Below, one piece after another: positions 1 to 8,463 of a stretch of 64,000 nucleotides of DNA. Numbering within the stretch: position 1 is the stretch's first letter; each line of letters begins with the position of its first letter. The translations under genes and the position numbers were made by a program. Source of the stretch: Treponema sp. GTDB lineage: Bacteria > Spirochaetota > Spirochaetia > Treponematales > Treponemataceae. Under the pieces are notes generated by a model that had not been told where the DNA came from, searched no databases, and saw only the letters and a program-made list of their open reading frames with translations. The DNA lies in the NCBI GenBank assembly GCA_017395545.1, contig JAFPUF010000009.1, positions 62,001-126,000 on the forward strand, in the 5' to 3' direction.

Positions 1-268
1 CTGCGCGCAAATGTCCTTTTATAAGTCCCATTAAATAACCGACTTCTTCCTGAGCGCGCTTCCAGTTTTCAGTAGAGAAAGTGTAAAGAGTCACATATTT
101 GATTCCGAGGTTTGCTGCCGAGGCTACAATTTTTTTAGCACTTGTCAAGCCTTCTTTGTGACCAGCAGTTCTTGGTAATCCTCGTTTTTTTGCCCAGCGG
201 CCGTTTCCATCCATGATGATTGCAACATGTTCAGGAACTCCGCGGGCAATAATTTCTTCGGCAGTCAT
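1..268 (-). CDS. uppS: Undecaprenyl diphosphate synthase, N-terminal part (cut by window edge)
   Basis: Isoprenyl transferase that condenses isopentenyl diphosphate units into the C55 lipid carrier used for peptidoglycan and other surface polymers; cytoplasmic face of the membrane. About 89 N-terminal residues are visible. They hold the family signature [14 protein letters not shown], whose Asp binds the pyrophosphate through Mg2+, followed by AGHKEG and the [10 protein letters not shown] motif. The ATG at 268 directly abuts the frr stop codon, and AAGGAAAT inside the end of frr serves as ribosome binding site, so the two are probably translationally coupled. The rest lies beyond base 1. Identification is confident. 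Confidence 0.95.
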   Translation of the reverse strand, partial: MTAEEIIARGVPEHVAIIMDGNGRWAKKRGLPRTAGHKEGLTSAKKIVASAANLGIKYVTLYTFSTENWKRAQEEVGYLMGLIKGHLRA

Positions 269-811
269 TTATGCCATGATTTCCTTTTCTTTGGCGTCGC
301 AGATTGTCTGAATTTCTGCGATATATTTGTCGGTGAGTTTCTGAAGATCGTCAGTCTCTTTTTTGAGCTGGTCTTCTGTAATTTCACCTGCTTTCTGCTG
401 CTTTTTAAGGTCATCGTTTCCGTCGCGGCGAATGTTTCTGATTGTTGTCTTGTAATTTTCGCCACAAGCTTTTGCCTGCTTGCAGAGTTCTTTTCGGCGG
501 TCAGCGGTGAGGGCAGGGATGGCGATTCGGATAACTTTTCCGTCGTTTGACGGGTTAAGTCCCAGGTCAGCGACGAGAATTGCCTTTTCAATTTCTGTAA
601 TCAAAGATTTATCAAACGGGGAAATAACTACAGAGCGTGCCTCTGGAATTGAGATTTGAGCAACCTGAGAAAGTGGTGATTTTGCTCCATAGTAATCAAC
701 GCGAACTTTGTCAAAAAGTGAAGCTGAAGCGCGTCCTGTTCGAATTGTATTCATCTCATTTTTGAGACCTTCAATAGTTTTGTCCATTTTAGACTTTGCA
801 TCAAATGCCAT
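269..811 (-). CDS. frr: Ribosome recycling factor
   Basis: RRF splits post-termination ribosomes together with EF-G. The 180-residue protein matches the family's usual length (about 185) and shows the conserved N-terminal helix with the [12 protein letters not shown] motif and VISPFDKS. I start at the ATG at 811 (MAFDAKSK) because GGAGGAAA lies just upstream; the longer in-frame form adds ten atypical residues. It lies between tsf and uppS. In many bacteria pyrH sits between tsf and frr, but there is no such gene here. Confidence 0.96.
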   Translation of the reverse strand: MAFDAKSKMDKTIEGLKNEMNTIRTGRASASLFDKVRVDYYGAKSPLSQVAQISIPEARSVVISPFDKSLITEIEKAILVADLGLNPSNDGKVIRIAIPALTADRRKELCKQAKACGENYKTTIRNIRRDGNDDLKKQQKAGEITEDQLKKETDDLQKLTDKYIAEIQTICDAKEKEIMA

Positions 812-876
812 ATTTTCCTCCGTTTTTAGTTTAAAGTACAAAGAACGGTCAGATTGCTGACCGTTCTTAAAAAGAA

Positions 877-1710
877 TTATTTTCCGAGAACAAAGAGAAT
901 AATCTTACCGAATGCAAGTTTTGCACCAACTTTCTTAGAGATTTCCTCAAGTTTCTTTCCGACAGTTGCTTTGTCGTCTTTTACGAATGTCTGATCAACG
1001 AAACAGATTTCAGCAAGGTGTTTGTTGATTTTGCCCTGCAAAATGCCAGCCTTAACATTCTCTGGCTTTGAAGCCATTTTTTCATCACCAGCCATCTGAG
1101 CCTGGAAGATTTCTTTCTGCTCATTGATGTAGCTTTCCGGAACATCTTCTTTCTTGTTGTATGCCGGTGTGAAAGCTGCAAGGTGAAGACAGCAGTCTTT
1201 TGCAAAAGTTTTAACTTCGTCAGCATTTGAGCCTTCGACTGTAACAATTGCACCTGTTTTGTTGTCACCATGAACATAAGTTCCGAGAGCGACATTGTCA
1301 GCCAGTTCGACATAAGCGACACGGCGTATAGCCATGTTTTCGCGGAATTTAATTGCAATTCCGTCGATGAGAGCTTTGTGCTCGCCAGTGATTTCATTGC
1401 TTCCGGTTTTGAGTGTGATTTCAGCTGCTTTTTCTGCAACTTTAACAAAGTCCTCGTTGTTAGCAACGAAGTCAGTTTCACAAGTGACCTCTGCCATTGC
1501 TACTTTGTTTCCTTCCTGCTTGATTACGATACGACCTTCGCCAGTAGCACGGTCAGAACGTTTCTCCATAGCAGCAAGACCTTTTTCTTTGAGGATTTTT
1601 TCTGCTTCAGCAAGATTGCCGTTTGCCTCTGTGAGTGCCTTTTTGCACTCCAACATACCTGCGCCTGTGTTTTCGCGCAAAGTTTTTATATCAGCAGCAG
1701 TGAATGCCAT
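877..1710 (-). CDS. tsf: Elongation factor Ts
   Basis: Guanine nucleotide exchange factor for EF-Tu. The 277-residue protein begins with the UBA-like N-terminal domain containing [16 protein letters not shown] and then the TDFVA motif ([12 protein letters not shown], about residues 78-90) that contacts EF-Tu, followed by the dimerisation core. Length is typical. The ATG at 1710 has a TGGAG ribosome binding site. It lies 14 bases downstream of rpsB, and the two are almost certainly cotranscribed. Confidence 0.97.
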   Translation of the reverse strand: MAFTAADIKTLRENTGAGMLECKKALTEANGNLAEAEKILKEKGLAAMEKRSDRATGEGRIVIKQEGNKVAMAEVTCETDFVANNEDFVKVAEKAAEITLKTGSNEITGEHKALIDGIAIKFRENMAIRRVAYVELADNVALGTYVHGDNKTGAIVTVEGSNADEVKTFAKDCCLHLAAFTPAYNKKEDVPESYINEQKEIFQAQMAGDEKMASKPENVKAGILQGKINKHLAEICFVDQTFVKDDKATVGKKLEEISKKVGAKLAFGKIILFVLGK

Positions 1711-1724
1711 CTTTTTAACTCCAG

Positions 1725-2594
1725 TTATTTGATTTTTGATTCATCGACATCAGTGATGTCATCGTCGTCTTCCTCAACATCATCCTTTTTGATGTCTTCT
1801 TCTGTAGGAGTGTAGTTAGAGTAGTCAACGATTTCTTCATCATCTTTCTTTGTAGAAGCATCTGTGACAACATCGTCCTCGTCACCAAGAGTTTCGATGA
1901 TTTTGAGTCCTTCTTCGTTGTTAGCTTCGACAACTGCGTTAGCAATGATTGAAGTGAAAAGAGAAATAGCGCGGATAGCGTCATCGTTTCCAGGGATTGG
2001 ATATGTGATTCCCTCTGGGTTACAGTTTGTGTCAACAACTGCAACAACAGGAATGCCCATGCGGTGAGCTTCAGCGACTGCAATCTGTTCTTTGTGAGTA
2101 TCGATGATGAAGATGATTCCTGGAAGTTCCTTCATGTCTTTGATACCACCGAGGTTTTTCTCGAGTTTTGCCTTTTCTTTCTGGAGGTTAGCGACTTCTT
2201 TTTTTGTAAGATTGTCGAAAGTTCCGTCGACTTCCATTTTTTCGATTTTCTTGAGTCGAAGAAGTGATTTTTTGATTGTAGAGAAGTTTGTAAGCATACC
2301 ACCAAGCCAGCGGTTGTTTACATAATACATGCCACAGCGCTCTGCTTCTTTAGCAATTGCCTGCTGTGCCTGTTTTTTAGTTCCAACGAAAAGAACTGAT
2401 TTGTTTGATGCGACTACTTTGCGAACTGCTTCGTAGCTGTCTTTGATTGCAGCGATTGTTTTCTGCAAGTCGATAATATGGATACCATTGCGCTCTGCGA
2501 AGATGTACTTCTTCATGCGTGGATCCCATCTTTTGACCTGGTGACCGAAATGTACGCCAGATTCAAGCAAACTCTTCATGGTTACTACTGCCAT
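1725..2594 (-). CDS. rpsB: 30S ribosomal protein S2
   Basis: Small-subunit protein needed for S1 binding. The canonical S2 fold is obvious: [20 protein letters not shown] at the start, [12 protein letters not shown] around residues 93-104, and [21 protein letters not shown]. At 289 residues it is longer than the usual 230-250 because of a strongly acidic, low-complexity C-terminal tail after about residue 230 (many Asp, Glu and Lys), a lineage feature whose function is not evident. The ATG at 2594 is preceded by GAAGGAG. It is the first gene of the rpsB-tsf-frr-uppS operon. Confidence 0.97.
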   Translation of the reverse strand: MAVVTMKSLLESGVHFGHQVKRWDPRMKKYIFAERNGIHIIDLQKTIAAIKDSYEAVRKVVASNKSVLFVGTKKQAQQAIAKEAERCGMYYVNNRWLGGMLTNFSTIKKSLLRLKKIEKMEVDGTFDNLTKKEVANLQKEKAKLEKNLGGIKDMKELPGIIFIIDTHKEQIAVAEAHRMGIPVVAVVDTNCNPEGITYPIPGNDDAIRAISLFTSIIANAVVEANNEEGLKIIETLGDEDDVVTDASTKKDDEEIVDYSNYTPTEEDIKKDDVEEDDDDITDVDESKIK

Positions 2595-2612
2595 TGAGTT
2601 TCTCCTTCACCG

Positions 2613-2637
2613 GAAATTCATTTTTTTTTATGAATTC
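2613..2637 (-). other. Hairpin in the rpsB leader
   Basis: An AT-rich inverted repeat (AATTCAT / ATGAATT, loop of about seven A on the sense strand, flanked by a further G-C pair) lies about 20 bases upstream of the rpsB start. On the sense strand it is followed by A-rich sequence rather than a U tract, so it is not a terminator of the usual kind. It could take part in S2 autoregulation, but this is only a guess. Confidence 0.3.
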
Positions 2638-2751
2638 CACCGTCTCTAGTTCTCGTGTCTGTTTATTTTCAGACCGGATAATTACGTAACTTTATTTCCA
2701 GCCAACAGCCTTTCATAAAGTCCGACAAAAAAATGATGTTGAACAGTATAG

Positions 2752-3342
2752 CTATTCAAGAATCGAATAATTTTGTTCTTTCAACATATCATAAAGATCG
2801 AAGATAGGCAAGCCCACTACATTCGAGTTCGTTCCTTCGATTTTTCTGATGAAGCAGGATGCAAGCCCCTGAATTCTGTAGCCGCCGGCTGCCCCGTGCC
2901 AGTCCCCTGTTTCGACATACCATTCGATTTCTTCGTCTGTCATCGGTGCGAAGGTGACTTTTGTAATTACGGTGCGGCTTGTTGCAAACATGACGTCGCC
3001 GTTGAATAGGGCAAGACCTGTGATTACTTCGTGTGTTTTACCCTGGAAATCCTTCATAAATTTTGCGGCTTCGATGTTATCGGCTGGTTTTCCGTATAAT
3101 TTTCCATCAAGCAATATCATTGTGTCTGCGCCAAGAATCCATGGAATTTCATGACCTGCAGGGTAAGTTTTCGCAACGGCCTCGATTTTTTTATTTGCTA
3201 AAAATTCCGGAACTTGTCTTAAATCTATATCTGACGGATATTCTTCGCTGAAATTTGACACTTTTACCTGAAAAGGAATATTTAAAAGTCTTAAGATTTC
3301 CTGTCGGCGAGGAGAGGAAGAAGCAAGAATTATAGGTTTCAT
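2752..3342 (-). CDS. maf: Maf-like nucleoside triphosphate pyrophosphatase
   Basis: House-cleaning pyrophosphatase that hydrolyses non-canonical or methylated nucleotides, particularly dTTP/UTP and modified pyrimidines. The 196-residue protein opens with the diagnostic ILASSSPRRQEIL motif, has LGADTMILLDGKLYGKP near residue 75 and the YVETGDWHGAAGGYRIQG region that carries the substrate-specifying residues. I start at the ATG at 3342, preceded by GGGGGAC, rather than the upstream TTG. It lies upstream of rpsB on the same strand with about 150 bases between, so cotranscription is uncertain. Confidence 0.93.
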   Translation of the reverse strand: MKPIILASSSPRRQEILRLLNIPFQVKVSNFSEEYPSDIDLRQVPEFLANKKIEAVAKTYPAGHEIPWILGADTMILLDGKLYGKPADNIEAAKFMKDFQGKTHEVITGLALFNGDVMFATSRTVITKVTFAPMTDEEIEWYVETGDWHGAAGGYRIQGLASCFIRKIEGTNSNVVGLPIFDLYDMLKEQNYSILE

Positions 3343-3421
3343 TAAGTCCCCCAAAAAAAACTTTTTTAATAAATCTATTCTAGCAAAATTTTAAGGAAAA
3401 TTCAATAAAAAAATAAGACAA

Positions 3422-3453
3422 AAATGGCGGAATCCTTCATGACTCCGCCATTT
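3422..3453 (-). terminator. Rho-independent terminator of the HEAT-repeat gene
   Basis: Perfect 10-base arms, AAATGGCGGA at 3422-3431 and TCCGCCATTT at 3444-3453, with a 12-base loop. Read on the minus strand the hairpin is followed by a T-rich run, as expected for the end of the transcript from 4215. Confidence 0.85.
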
Positions 3454-3504
3454 AAGTTGTTTTCATATTTTTAACGTGTCTGATGCATATCTGTTAAAAA
3501 TATT

Positions 3505-4215
3505 TTATTTTGCGTCTTTTGTGTTCTTTTTATTGTTGTTGTTGCCCGACTGGAGGGTTTTGAGAAGGGCAAGTGCTCTGTCGCGAACAGGCTTAACATA
3601 ATGATAGTTTGTTGCGATTTGTCCGACCGACTGAATCATGGCACCTTTATCTTCAACAGAATCTGCGATTTTCTCGTATGCTATAAGAACCTCGAGTGCG
3701 AGCGAGCTTGTCGGGTTGAGAACTGCATTTTTTTTGTTTGCCCATGCGATTGTGTTGACTACGTCGTCGTTTGTGTTCATGCCGATTTCGCCGAGAGAGC
3801 GAACTGCAGCTGTGATTACCATTGGCTCGTTGTCTGCAAGGGCGATGTTCTTGAGGGTTGTTTTAGATTCTTCTGTCGCAACTTTTCCAAGAAGATCGCA
3901 GGCCTTTGCGCGAATATCAGGATAGTTGTTCATAAGGCGGCCGCCCTGACGAGACTGTGTGTTGATTCCTTCTCCGGCGAGATGATCGAGTGCAACCAGC
4001 ATGTCTGGTGAGACCCGGCCTTCTTCGACTGCGTTTTCGAGGTACTGGAGTGCGACAAGTTTGTTGTCACGCTCGTCTGAGTTTGCGAGCTCTGTGATGA
4101 CTACATCTTCTACAGTGCTCATATATTCTTCTTCTGCTGATTTTTCCTGTGCTGCAAGTGAGAAAGCAAGGAAAAAAGCGAGAGCTGTGCAAGAAAGTTT
4201 TTTCAAAAGTTTCAT
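3505..4215 (-). CDS. Secreted HEAT-repeat protein
   Basis: No specific function recognised. The 236-residue product has a typical signal peptide (MKLLKKLSC, hydrophobic core ALAFFLAFSLA, likely cleavage after AA-Q) and then a chain of alpha-helical HEAT-like repeats, for example VALQYLENAVEEGR, IRAKACDLLGKVAT and VITAAVRSLGEIG, suggesting a protein-binding scaffold in the periplasm or on the surface. The C-terminus is a short Asn/Lys-rich tail. The ATG at 4215 has a strong AGGAGG. It is monocistronic, with its own terminator downstream. Confidence 0.75.
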   Translation of the reverse strand: MKLLKKLSCTALAFFLAFSLAAQEKSAEEEYMSTVEDVVITELANSDERDNKLVALQYLENAVEEGRVSPDMLVALDHLAGEGINTQSRQGGRLMNNYPDIRAKACDLLGKVATEESKTTLKNIALADNEPMVITAAVRSLGEIGMNTNDDVVNTIAWANKKNAVLNPTSSLALEVLIAYEKIADSVEDKGAMIQSVGQIATNYHYVKPVRDRALALLKTLQSGNNNNKKNTKDAK

Positions 4216-4299
4216 TTTTTTAGAATCCTCCTAAAGTAAGTGAATCAACACTTGACTTCTGATTATAAAATATAAATCTACAAAAATCAAGAATATTTT

Positions 4300-5004
4300 T
4301 TAATTTTGATTCAACTCTTCATTAGTTGGAAGGTGTATCAGCCATTTTCCGTTGATTTTGTTGAAGTAGTAGTAGATGAGGTCTTCCTGTTCTTCGCGAA
4401 CCTGGACAGCCTTGATATAAGTGTCAGAAATATAACGAATTTCGGAGACTTCGCGGCCTTTGCGTGCTGGAACGAAGACATGCCTGAAATAGTCATTCAG
4501 ATCCTTGAGTTTGATTCCTTTGACAGGCAGCCGCTTTTCGTATTTCTGAAGGTTTTTTCGAAGTTTCCAATAGTCTACTGAAGAAGACTCGACGTATGGA
4601 ACCCATGAATTGTAATCCATGTTTTTCATTATGATGTCGAGTTCTGAAATGATTTTAAGAACTTTTTCCTTGTCGTCGGCAAATGTGTTGCGGTCGACTG
4701 CGACTGAACCTACGGAACGGGTGTATTCGTCATCTTTATCTTCGACGACTGGTTCTTCCTGTGGTTCAACGACTGGTTCTTCGGCAACCGGAGCTGGTTC
4801 TTCCTGTTTCGGCTCTTCTGCTACTGGAACTGGTTCTTCTGCTTTTGGCTCTTCTGCTGCTGGAGCCGGCTCCTCGATTTTTGGTTCTTCAGGAGCTGGT
4901 TCTGGAGTTGGGACGTTTGTGCTTGCGCAGGAAATAATAAATCCTGTGAATGCACATCCGGCTATTACTAAAATTGTTTTTCTGAAAGTCTTTGATATTT
5001 TCAT
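4300..5004 (-). CDS. Lipoprotein with Pro/Glu-rich tandem repeats
   Basis: Predicted lipoprotein of about 234 residues; function unknown. After a charged N-terminus and hydrophobic segment comes a spirochaete-style lipobox, FIIS-C at residue 26. Residues 39-88 form tandem copies of EEPKxEEPxPxA, an extended acidic proline-rich stalk. The C-terminal about 140 residues form a globular domain (NSWVPYVESSSVDYWKLRKNLQKY and others) I cannot assign. The start is uncertain: the ATG at 5004 puts the charged MKISK directly before the hydrophobic core, while an ATG at 5019 adds five residues; neither has a clear ribosome binding site. It is divergent from coaD with about 60 bases between. Confidence 0.7.
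   Translation of the reverse strand: MKISKTFRKTILVIAGCAFTGFIISCASTNVPTPEPAPEEPKIEEPAPAAEEPKAEEPVPVAEEPKQEEPAPVAEEPVVEPQEEPVVEDKDDEYTRSVGSVAVDRNTFADDKEKVLKIISELDIIMKNMDYNSWVPYVESSSVDYWKLRKNLQKYEKRLPVKGIKLKDLNDYFRHVFVPARKGREVSEIRYISDTYIKAVQVREEQEDLIYYYFNKINGKWLIHLPTNEELNQN
4741..4890 (-). repeat. 36-base tandem repeat coding EEPKxEEPxPxA
   Basis: Inside the lipoprotein gene, a 12-residue unit beginning EEPK recurs at residues 39, 51 and 63, followed by a degenerate fourth unit beginning EEPV at 75. Copy number could vary between strains. Confidence 0.8.
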
Positions 5005-5064
5005 AATGGTTTCAATCATACATTACTTGTTGAAATTCGTCAAATATGTTAATTTTATTTTAAT

Positions 5065-5547
5065 ATGACTTCTGCAGTGTTTCCTGGAACTTTTGATCCT
5101 CCGACAAACGGACACCTTAATCTGATAGAGCGGGGCAGCCGTCTGTTTGACAAACTCGATGTTGTTGTCGCGTATAATCCGAATAAGTCCTATCTCTTTT
5201 CTCCTGAAGAGCGGCTTGAAATGCTCAAAAAACTTACCTCACATCTTGATAATGTCACGGTTCATCTCTGGGACAGATTAATAGTTGAATATGCCGAAAA
5301 AAACGGTGCGAACATACTTCTCAGAGGAATACGAAATACAAATGATTTTGCCTATGAATTTGACCTTTCGCTTATGAATCATAACCTTGATTCTAAAATT
5401 GAAACTCTTTTTCTTCCTACAGAAGCAAGATATGTAATCGTTCGTTCGAGTTCCATAAAAGAACTTGCCCGTTTTGGAGGAGATATTTCAGGAATGGTTC
5501 CGAAAATTGTAGAGGAAAAACTCAGGGAAAAATACAGGAAACAATGA
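5065..5547 (+). CDS. coaD: Phosphopantetheine adenylyltransferase
   Basis: Transfers AMP from ATP to 4'-phosphopantetheine in coenzyme A synthesis. The 160-residue protein has the nucleotidyltransferase signature PGTFDPPTNGHLNLI at the N-terminus (the TxGH motif), LLRGIRNTNDFAYE near residue 90 and the VRSSSIKELARFGG motif near residue 130, all diagnostic; length is typical. The ATG at 5065 lacks a ribosome binding site. It precedes rpmF and acpP, so CoA synthesis sits beside the acyl carrier protein that needs phosphopantetheine. Confidence 0.96.
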   Translation: MTSAVFPGTFDPPTNGHLNLIERGSRLFDKLDVVVAYNPNKSYLFSPEERLEMLKKLTSHLDNVTVHLWDRLIVEYAEKNGANILLRGIRNTNDFAYEFDLSLMNHNLDSKIETLFLPTEARYVIVRSSSIKELARFGGDISGMVPKIVEEKLREKYRKQ

Positions 5548-5564
5548 TGAATTATTCATTTTCC

Positions 5565-5593
5565 TTGACAAATGAAAGTTTGTGACTGATAAT
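5565..5593 (+). promoter_or_regulatory. Promoter P1 of rpmF-acpP
   Basis: TTGACA at 5565-5570, a 17-base spacer and GATAAT at 5588-5593. Good sigma-70-type match about 75 bases upstream of rpmF. Confidence 0.6.
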
Positions 5594-5595
5594 TA

Positions 5596-5625
5596 TTGAC
5601 AATGAGAGTGTAAATGTTGTAGTAT
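5596..5625 (+). promoter_or_regulatory. Possible second promoter P2 of rpmF-acpP
   Basis: A second perfect TTGACA at 5596-5601 with a weaker -10 candidate TAGTAT at 5620-5625 (18-base spacer). Suggests tandem promoters, but the -10 is poor. Confidence 0.4.
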
Positions 5626-5666
5626 TAATCTCGTTATTCATAAAATTATATAGTGAGGTTTATAAT

Positions 5667-5855
5667 ATGGCAGTACCTAGAGCGAAAACATCAAAAGCTC
5701 GCACTCGCAGACGACGCGGTGTTAACATGCATCTCGAAGCACCACAGCTTGTTGAATGTGGAAACTGTGGCAACCTCGTTTTGCCGCACCATGTTTGTCC
5801 TAAATGTGGTTTCTACCGTGGCCGACAGGTAATCACACCGGAAGTCAACGGTTAA
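5667..5855 (+). CDS. rpmF: 50S ribosomal protein L32
   Basis: Small zinc-ribbon protein of the large subunit, 62 residues. The N-terminus AVPRAKTSKARTRRRRG is typical and the two CxxC pairs (CGNCGN and CPKCGF) show it is the zinc-binding version. It is about 100 bases upstream of acpP, the common rpmF-fatty-acid-synthesis arrangement, and two promoter candidates precede it. Confidence 0.96.
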   Translation: MAVPRAKTSKARTRRRRGVNMHLEAPQLVECGNCGNLVLPHHVCPKCGFYRGRQVITPEVNG

Positions 5856-5959
5856 TGATTAAAGGTCAGACAGTTAAACTGTTAATCTGCATAACTGTCA
5901 GGCGTTTAAACAATGCTTGCCAAAACTGGCTTGCTAAATCTTAAAAAAGGAGAATTGAC

Positions 5960-6196
5960 ATGGACGAATTGTTCGTAAAGATTCAGAAACTCATCGCAGA
6001 AAAACTTGAAATCGATGAGAGCAAAGTCACAATGGAAGCTTCTTTCCGTGGCGACCTCGGTGCAGACAGCCTCGACACTTATGAGCTTGTTTACGCAATC
6101 GAAGAGGAACTCGGCGTTTCTATTCCAGACGAGAAGGCTAACGAATTCGAGACTGTAAAAGACGCTTACGATTTCATCAAATCAGCACAGGCATAA
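5960..6196 (+). CDS. acpP: Acyl carrier protein
   Basis: Carrier of acyl chains in fatty acid synthesis. The 78-residue acidic protein carries the phosphopantetheine attachment motif GADSLDTYELV (Ser near residue 37) and the typical VSIPDEKANEFETV segment. It has a strong AAGGAG ribosome binding site and is followed by a clear terminator. Confidence 0.97.
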   Translation: MDELFVKIQKLIAEKLEIDESKVTMEASFRGDLGADSLDTYELVYAIEEELGVSIPDEKANEFETVKDAYDFIKSAQA

Positions 6197-6236
6197 GACC
6201 AAAGTTCTGATTGTTTTTAAATCGAACTCTAAAACG

Positions 6237-6263
6237 ACACAGGTTCCGGCCTGTGTTTTTTTT
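6237..6263 (+). terminator. Rho-independent terminator after acpP
   Basis: Perfect arms ACACAGG at 6237-6243 and CCTGTGT at 6250-6256 with a six-base loop, followed by a run of eight T. Confidence 0.9.
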
Positions 6264-6279
6264 GTTTATTAAAAATATC

Positions 6280-8451
6280 ATGAAAAAAACAAGTCCTCTG
6301 CTAAAAATCGCTTTTTTTACTTATCTGGTTGATCCTCTTTTTTACGTTTCTTCCCTGATTACAGTTCTTTTTGTCTCGTTCAGATTTTTTTTCATGCAGA
6401 AATTCTTTGTGGATGGGGCTGGTTCAACGGATCTGCGCATTTTTTTTAATTCTGTTCCGCTGATTTGTATTCTTACTGTTCCTCTCCTGGTCCTTAGAAT
6501 CAGGAGGCTTATTCTTTCGGATTCTGTTCCTCTTTCATCTTTCAGACGCTTGCTTTCACTTGTGATTTCTGTATTCTCGGCTTTCTGTATTCCCCTTATT
6601 CTGCTTTCAGTGCTTCCTTTCTGTGTCTCTCTTTTTGGAAATGTTGATGCCGGGCAGTGCATTTCTGGTTACTTTGGAATTTTTTTGTACGGGATTTCAG
6701 CGGCGGCTCTTTCTATCCTGTTCTTTGAAATTTTTCCGGCTGGAACTGCTCTTCCGCTGCTTTTTTCATCGATGATTCTAGCTGTCGTCAATTTTATTCA
6801 TCTTCTTCCTCTATATCTGAAAACTGGAAAAATTGTTTCTTTTTTTGCCAGGGGTTTTTCTTTTGCGTGGCATTTTGATTCATTCGGAAAAGGAATTTTA
6901 GATTCCAGGAACATTTTTTATTATCTTTGCGTATCTTTGATTCTGATTCTTCTGTCTGTTTTTTTTGAATACAAGCGTATCGGAAAGACTGTTTCAAAAA
7001 TTACGCTTTTGCTTTTTGCAGGAATTTTTGTTTTTCTATCGCTGAGCGTGAAAAATTGTTATTTCAGAATTGATTTGACGGAAAGCAGACAGTTTTCAAT
7101 TTCCGGGACAAGCAGAAATCTTCTGGACGGACTTGAAGGAGATCTTAGAATCACCTATTTCAGATCTTCCGAAATGAAAGAACTTTATCCACAGACGACC
7201 GATGTTGCCGAATTCCTGTCAGATTTTTCTTCGGAAAGTGGCCGGGTGACTTTTAATATTGAAAAGGCGGAGCCCGAAAAGCTCGGTAAGATTGGCATTC
7301 AGGGACAGCAGATTCAGAGAAACAGTGGCACTAAAATGGAGTTTGTGACCGTTTATTCTGCAGTTCTGCTGCAGTATCTCGAAAAGTCTGAGATAATTCC
7401 GTTTGTCTTGTCGACAAATACTCTTGAATACGATCTTGTTCAGAGGGTTCAGTCGCTTGTAACAGGGAATCAGCGGAAAGTTTATCTCCTGTGCGGGAAC
7501 GGGCGCTCTGTCGAAGAAAGCTATGCTTATGTTTTTCCGTGGCTTAATTCCCGGGGATTTAAAGCTGAAGTCCTGAATGATTTTAATTCTTCAGAAGTGC
7601 TCAAAAATCTTTCGCCGGATGATGAAATCTGTATTTTTGGAAGTAAAGATTTGTCTCCGGAACAGGTTTTTCTGATTGAAGCGGCTCTTGAAAAGGGCAC
7701 AAAGGCCTTTATCGCGGCAAGTCCATTTCATACTACGATTGAAGATGAGTGGAAAATCTCAAAAAAGCGGGACGGCCTGATTTCTTATCTGAACGGTAAA
7801 GGTTTCGCTTTTGAAAATTCTTTAGTTATGGACACTTCGTGCTTTCCTCTGACGATGGCAAGCGGAAGCGGGGAGGCGGCTGAGTATGTGACTGAGAATT
7901 ATCCTCTCTGGGTGGCGCTTTTGAATCAGAAAGAAGCGGCAAAAGGGGCAGCTGTCTTCTGGTCAAGCCCGCTTTCCCTGTATGGCGGGGTGACACCTTT
8001 GTTGTATACTTCCGGATTTTCCTGGGCGGAAGAGCCTTCAGGAACTGAAAATGACCTTTTCATGACGAATCCCTTTTTAATTCCGAAGACTTCTGGTGCG
8101 GCTGGAAAAGAAAACTGCCAGTTTGTGGTGGCTGCAAGAAAAGATAATATTTCACTTGTGAGCGATCAGTTTTTTGTTTCGAGCCTTATGACCGGTTTTA
8201 TATCTGGCGAAAACGGCGGTGATTTCAGAAATTATGATTACCTTACGAAGGAGCTTCTTGTTTTGCGGGAAGAGTCTGAAATTGCGGACTTAATGGAAAA
8301 AAATCTTCCTGTGACAAGTCTTTACAAAATTGTTGATGAAGATAGTTTTAAAACTGCAAGACTTGTAACGATTCTGGTCTGTTTCGGTCTGCTGCCGCTT
8401 TTATTTATTGTACTGTTTGCTTTTGCCCGGGGAGCAAGAAACAGGTTGTAG
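6280..8451 (+). CDS. GldF/GldG-like ABC-transport accessory membrane protein
   Basis: About 724 residues if started at the ATG at 6280. The N-terminal about 250 residues are a string of hydrophobic segments resembling an ABC-2 type permease (GldF-like). Then comes a long extracytoplasmic domain resembling the GldG / ABC_transp_aux family (DLTESRQFSISGTSRNLLDGL, YFRSSEMKELYP, LCGNGRSVEESYAYVFPWL) and a final transmembrane helix (VTILVCFGLLPLLFIVLFAFA). It is thus a fusion of permease and auxiliary domain. The next gene is a DUF4340 protein, the usual partner. No ABC ATPase lies beside them. Substrate unknown; gliding is not implied, because such genes are common in non-gliding bacteria. Confidence 0.75.
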   Translation: MKKTSPLLKIAFFTYLVDPLFYVSSLITVLFVSFRFFFMQKFFVDGAGSTDLRIFFNSVPLICILTVPLLVLRIRRLILSDSVPLSSFRRLLSLVISVFSAFCIPLILLSVLPFCVSLFGNVDAGQCISGYFGIFLYGISAAALSILFFEIFPAGTALPLLFSSMILAVVNFIHLLPLYLKTGKIVSFFARGFSFAWHFDSFGKGILDSRNIFYYLCVSLILILLSVFFEYKRIGKTVSKITLLLFAGIFVFLSLSVKNCYFRIDLTESRQFSISGTSRNLLDGLEGDLRITYFRSSEMKELYPQTTDVAEFLSDFSSESGRVTFNIEKAEPEKLGKIGIQGQQIQRNSGTKMEFVTVYSAVLLQYLEKSEIIPFVLSTNTLEYDLVQRVQSLVTGNQRKVYLLCGNGRSVEESYAYVFPWLNSRGFKAEVLNDFNSSEVLKNLSPDDEICIFGSKDLSPEQVFLIEAALEKGTKAFIAASPFHTTIEDEWKISKKRDGLISYLNGKGFAFENSLVMDTSCFPLTMASGSGEAAEYVTENYPLWVALLNQKEAAKGAAVFWSSPLSLYGGVTPLLYTSGFSWAEEPSGTENDLFMTNPFLIPKTSGAAGKENCQFVVAARKDNISLVSDQFFVSSLMTGFISGENGGDFRNYDYLTKELLVLREESEIADLMEKNLPVTSLYKIVDEDSFKTARLVTILVCFGLLPLLFIVLFAFARGARNRL

Positions 8452-8463
8452 GGAAGGTAGATT

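Noticed and set aside
1270-1815. Long plus-strand frames opposite tsf and rpsB
   Set aside because: Cys/Ser/Phe-rich antisense shadows of highly conserved genes.
4619-5068. A 149-residue plus-strand frame with Gly/Ser repeats
   Set aside because: It is the antisense reading of the lipoprotein's EEPK repeats; no promoter or ribosome binding site.
6211-6279. N-terminal extension of the GldG-like protein
   Set aside because: The extension reads through the acpP terminator hairpin, so the ATG at 6280 is more likely.
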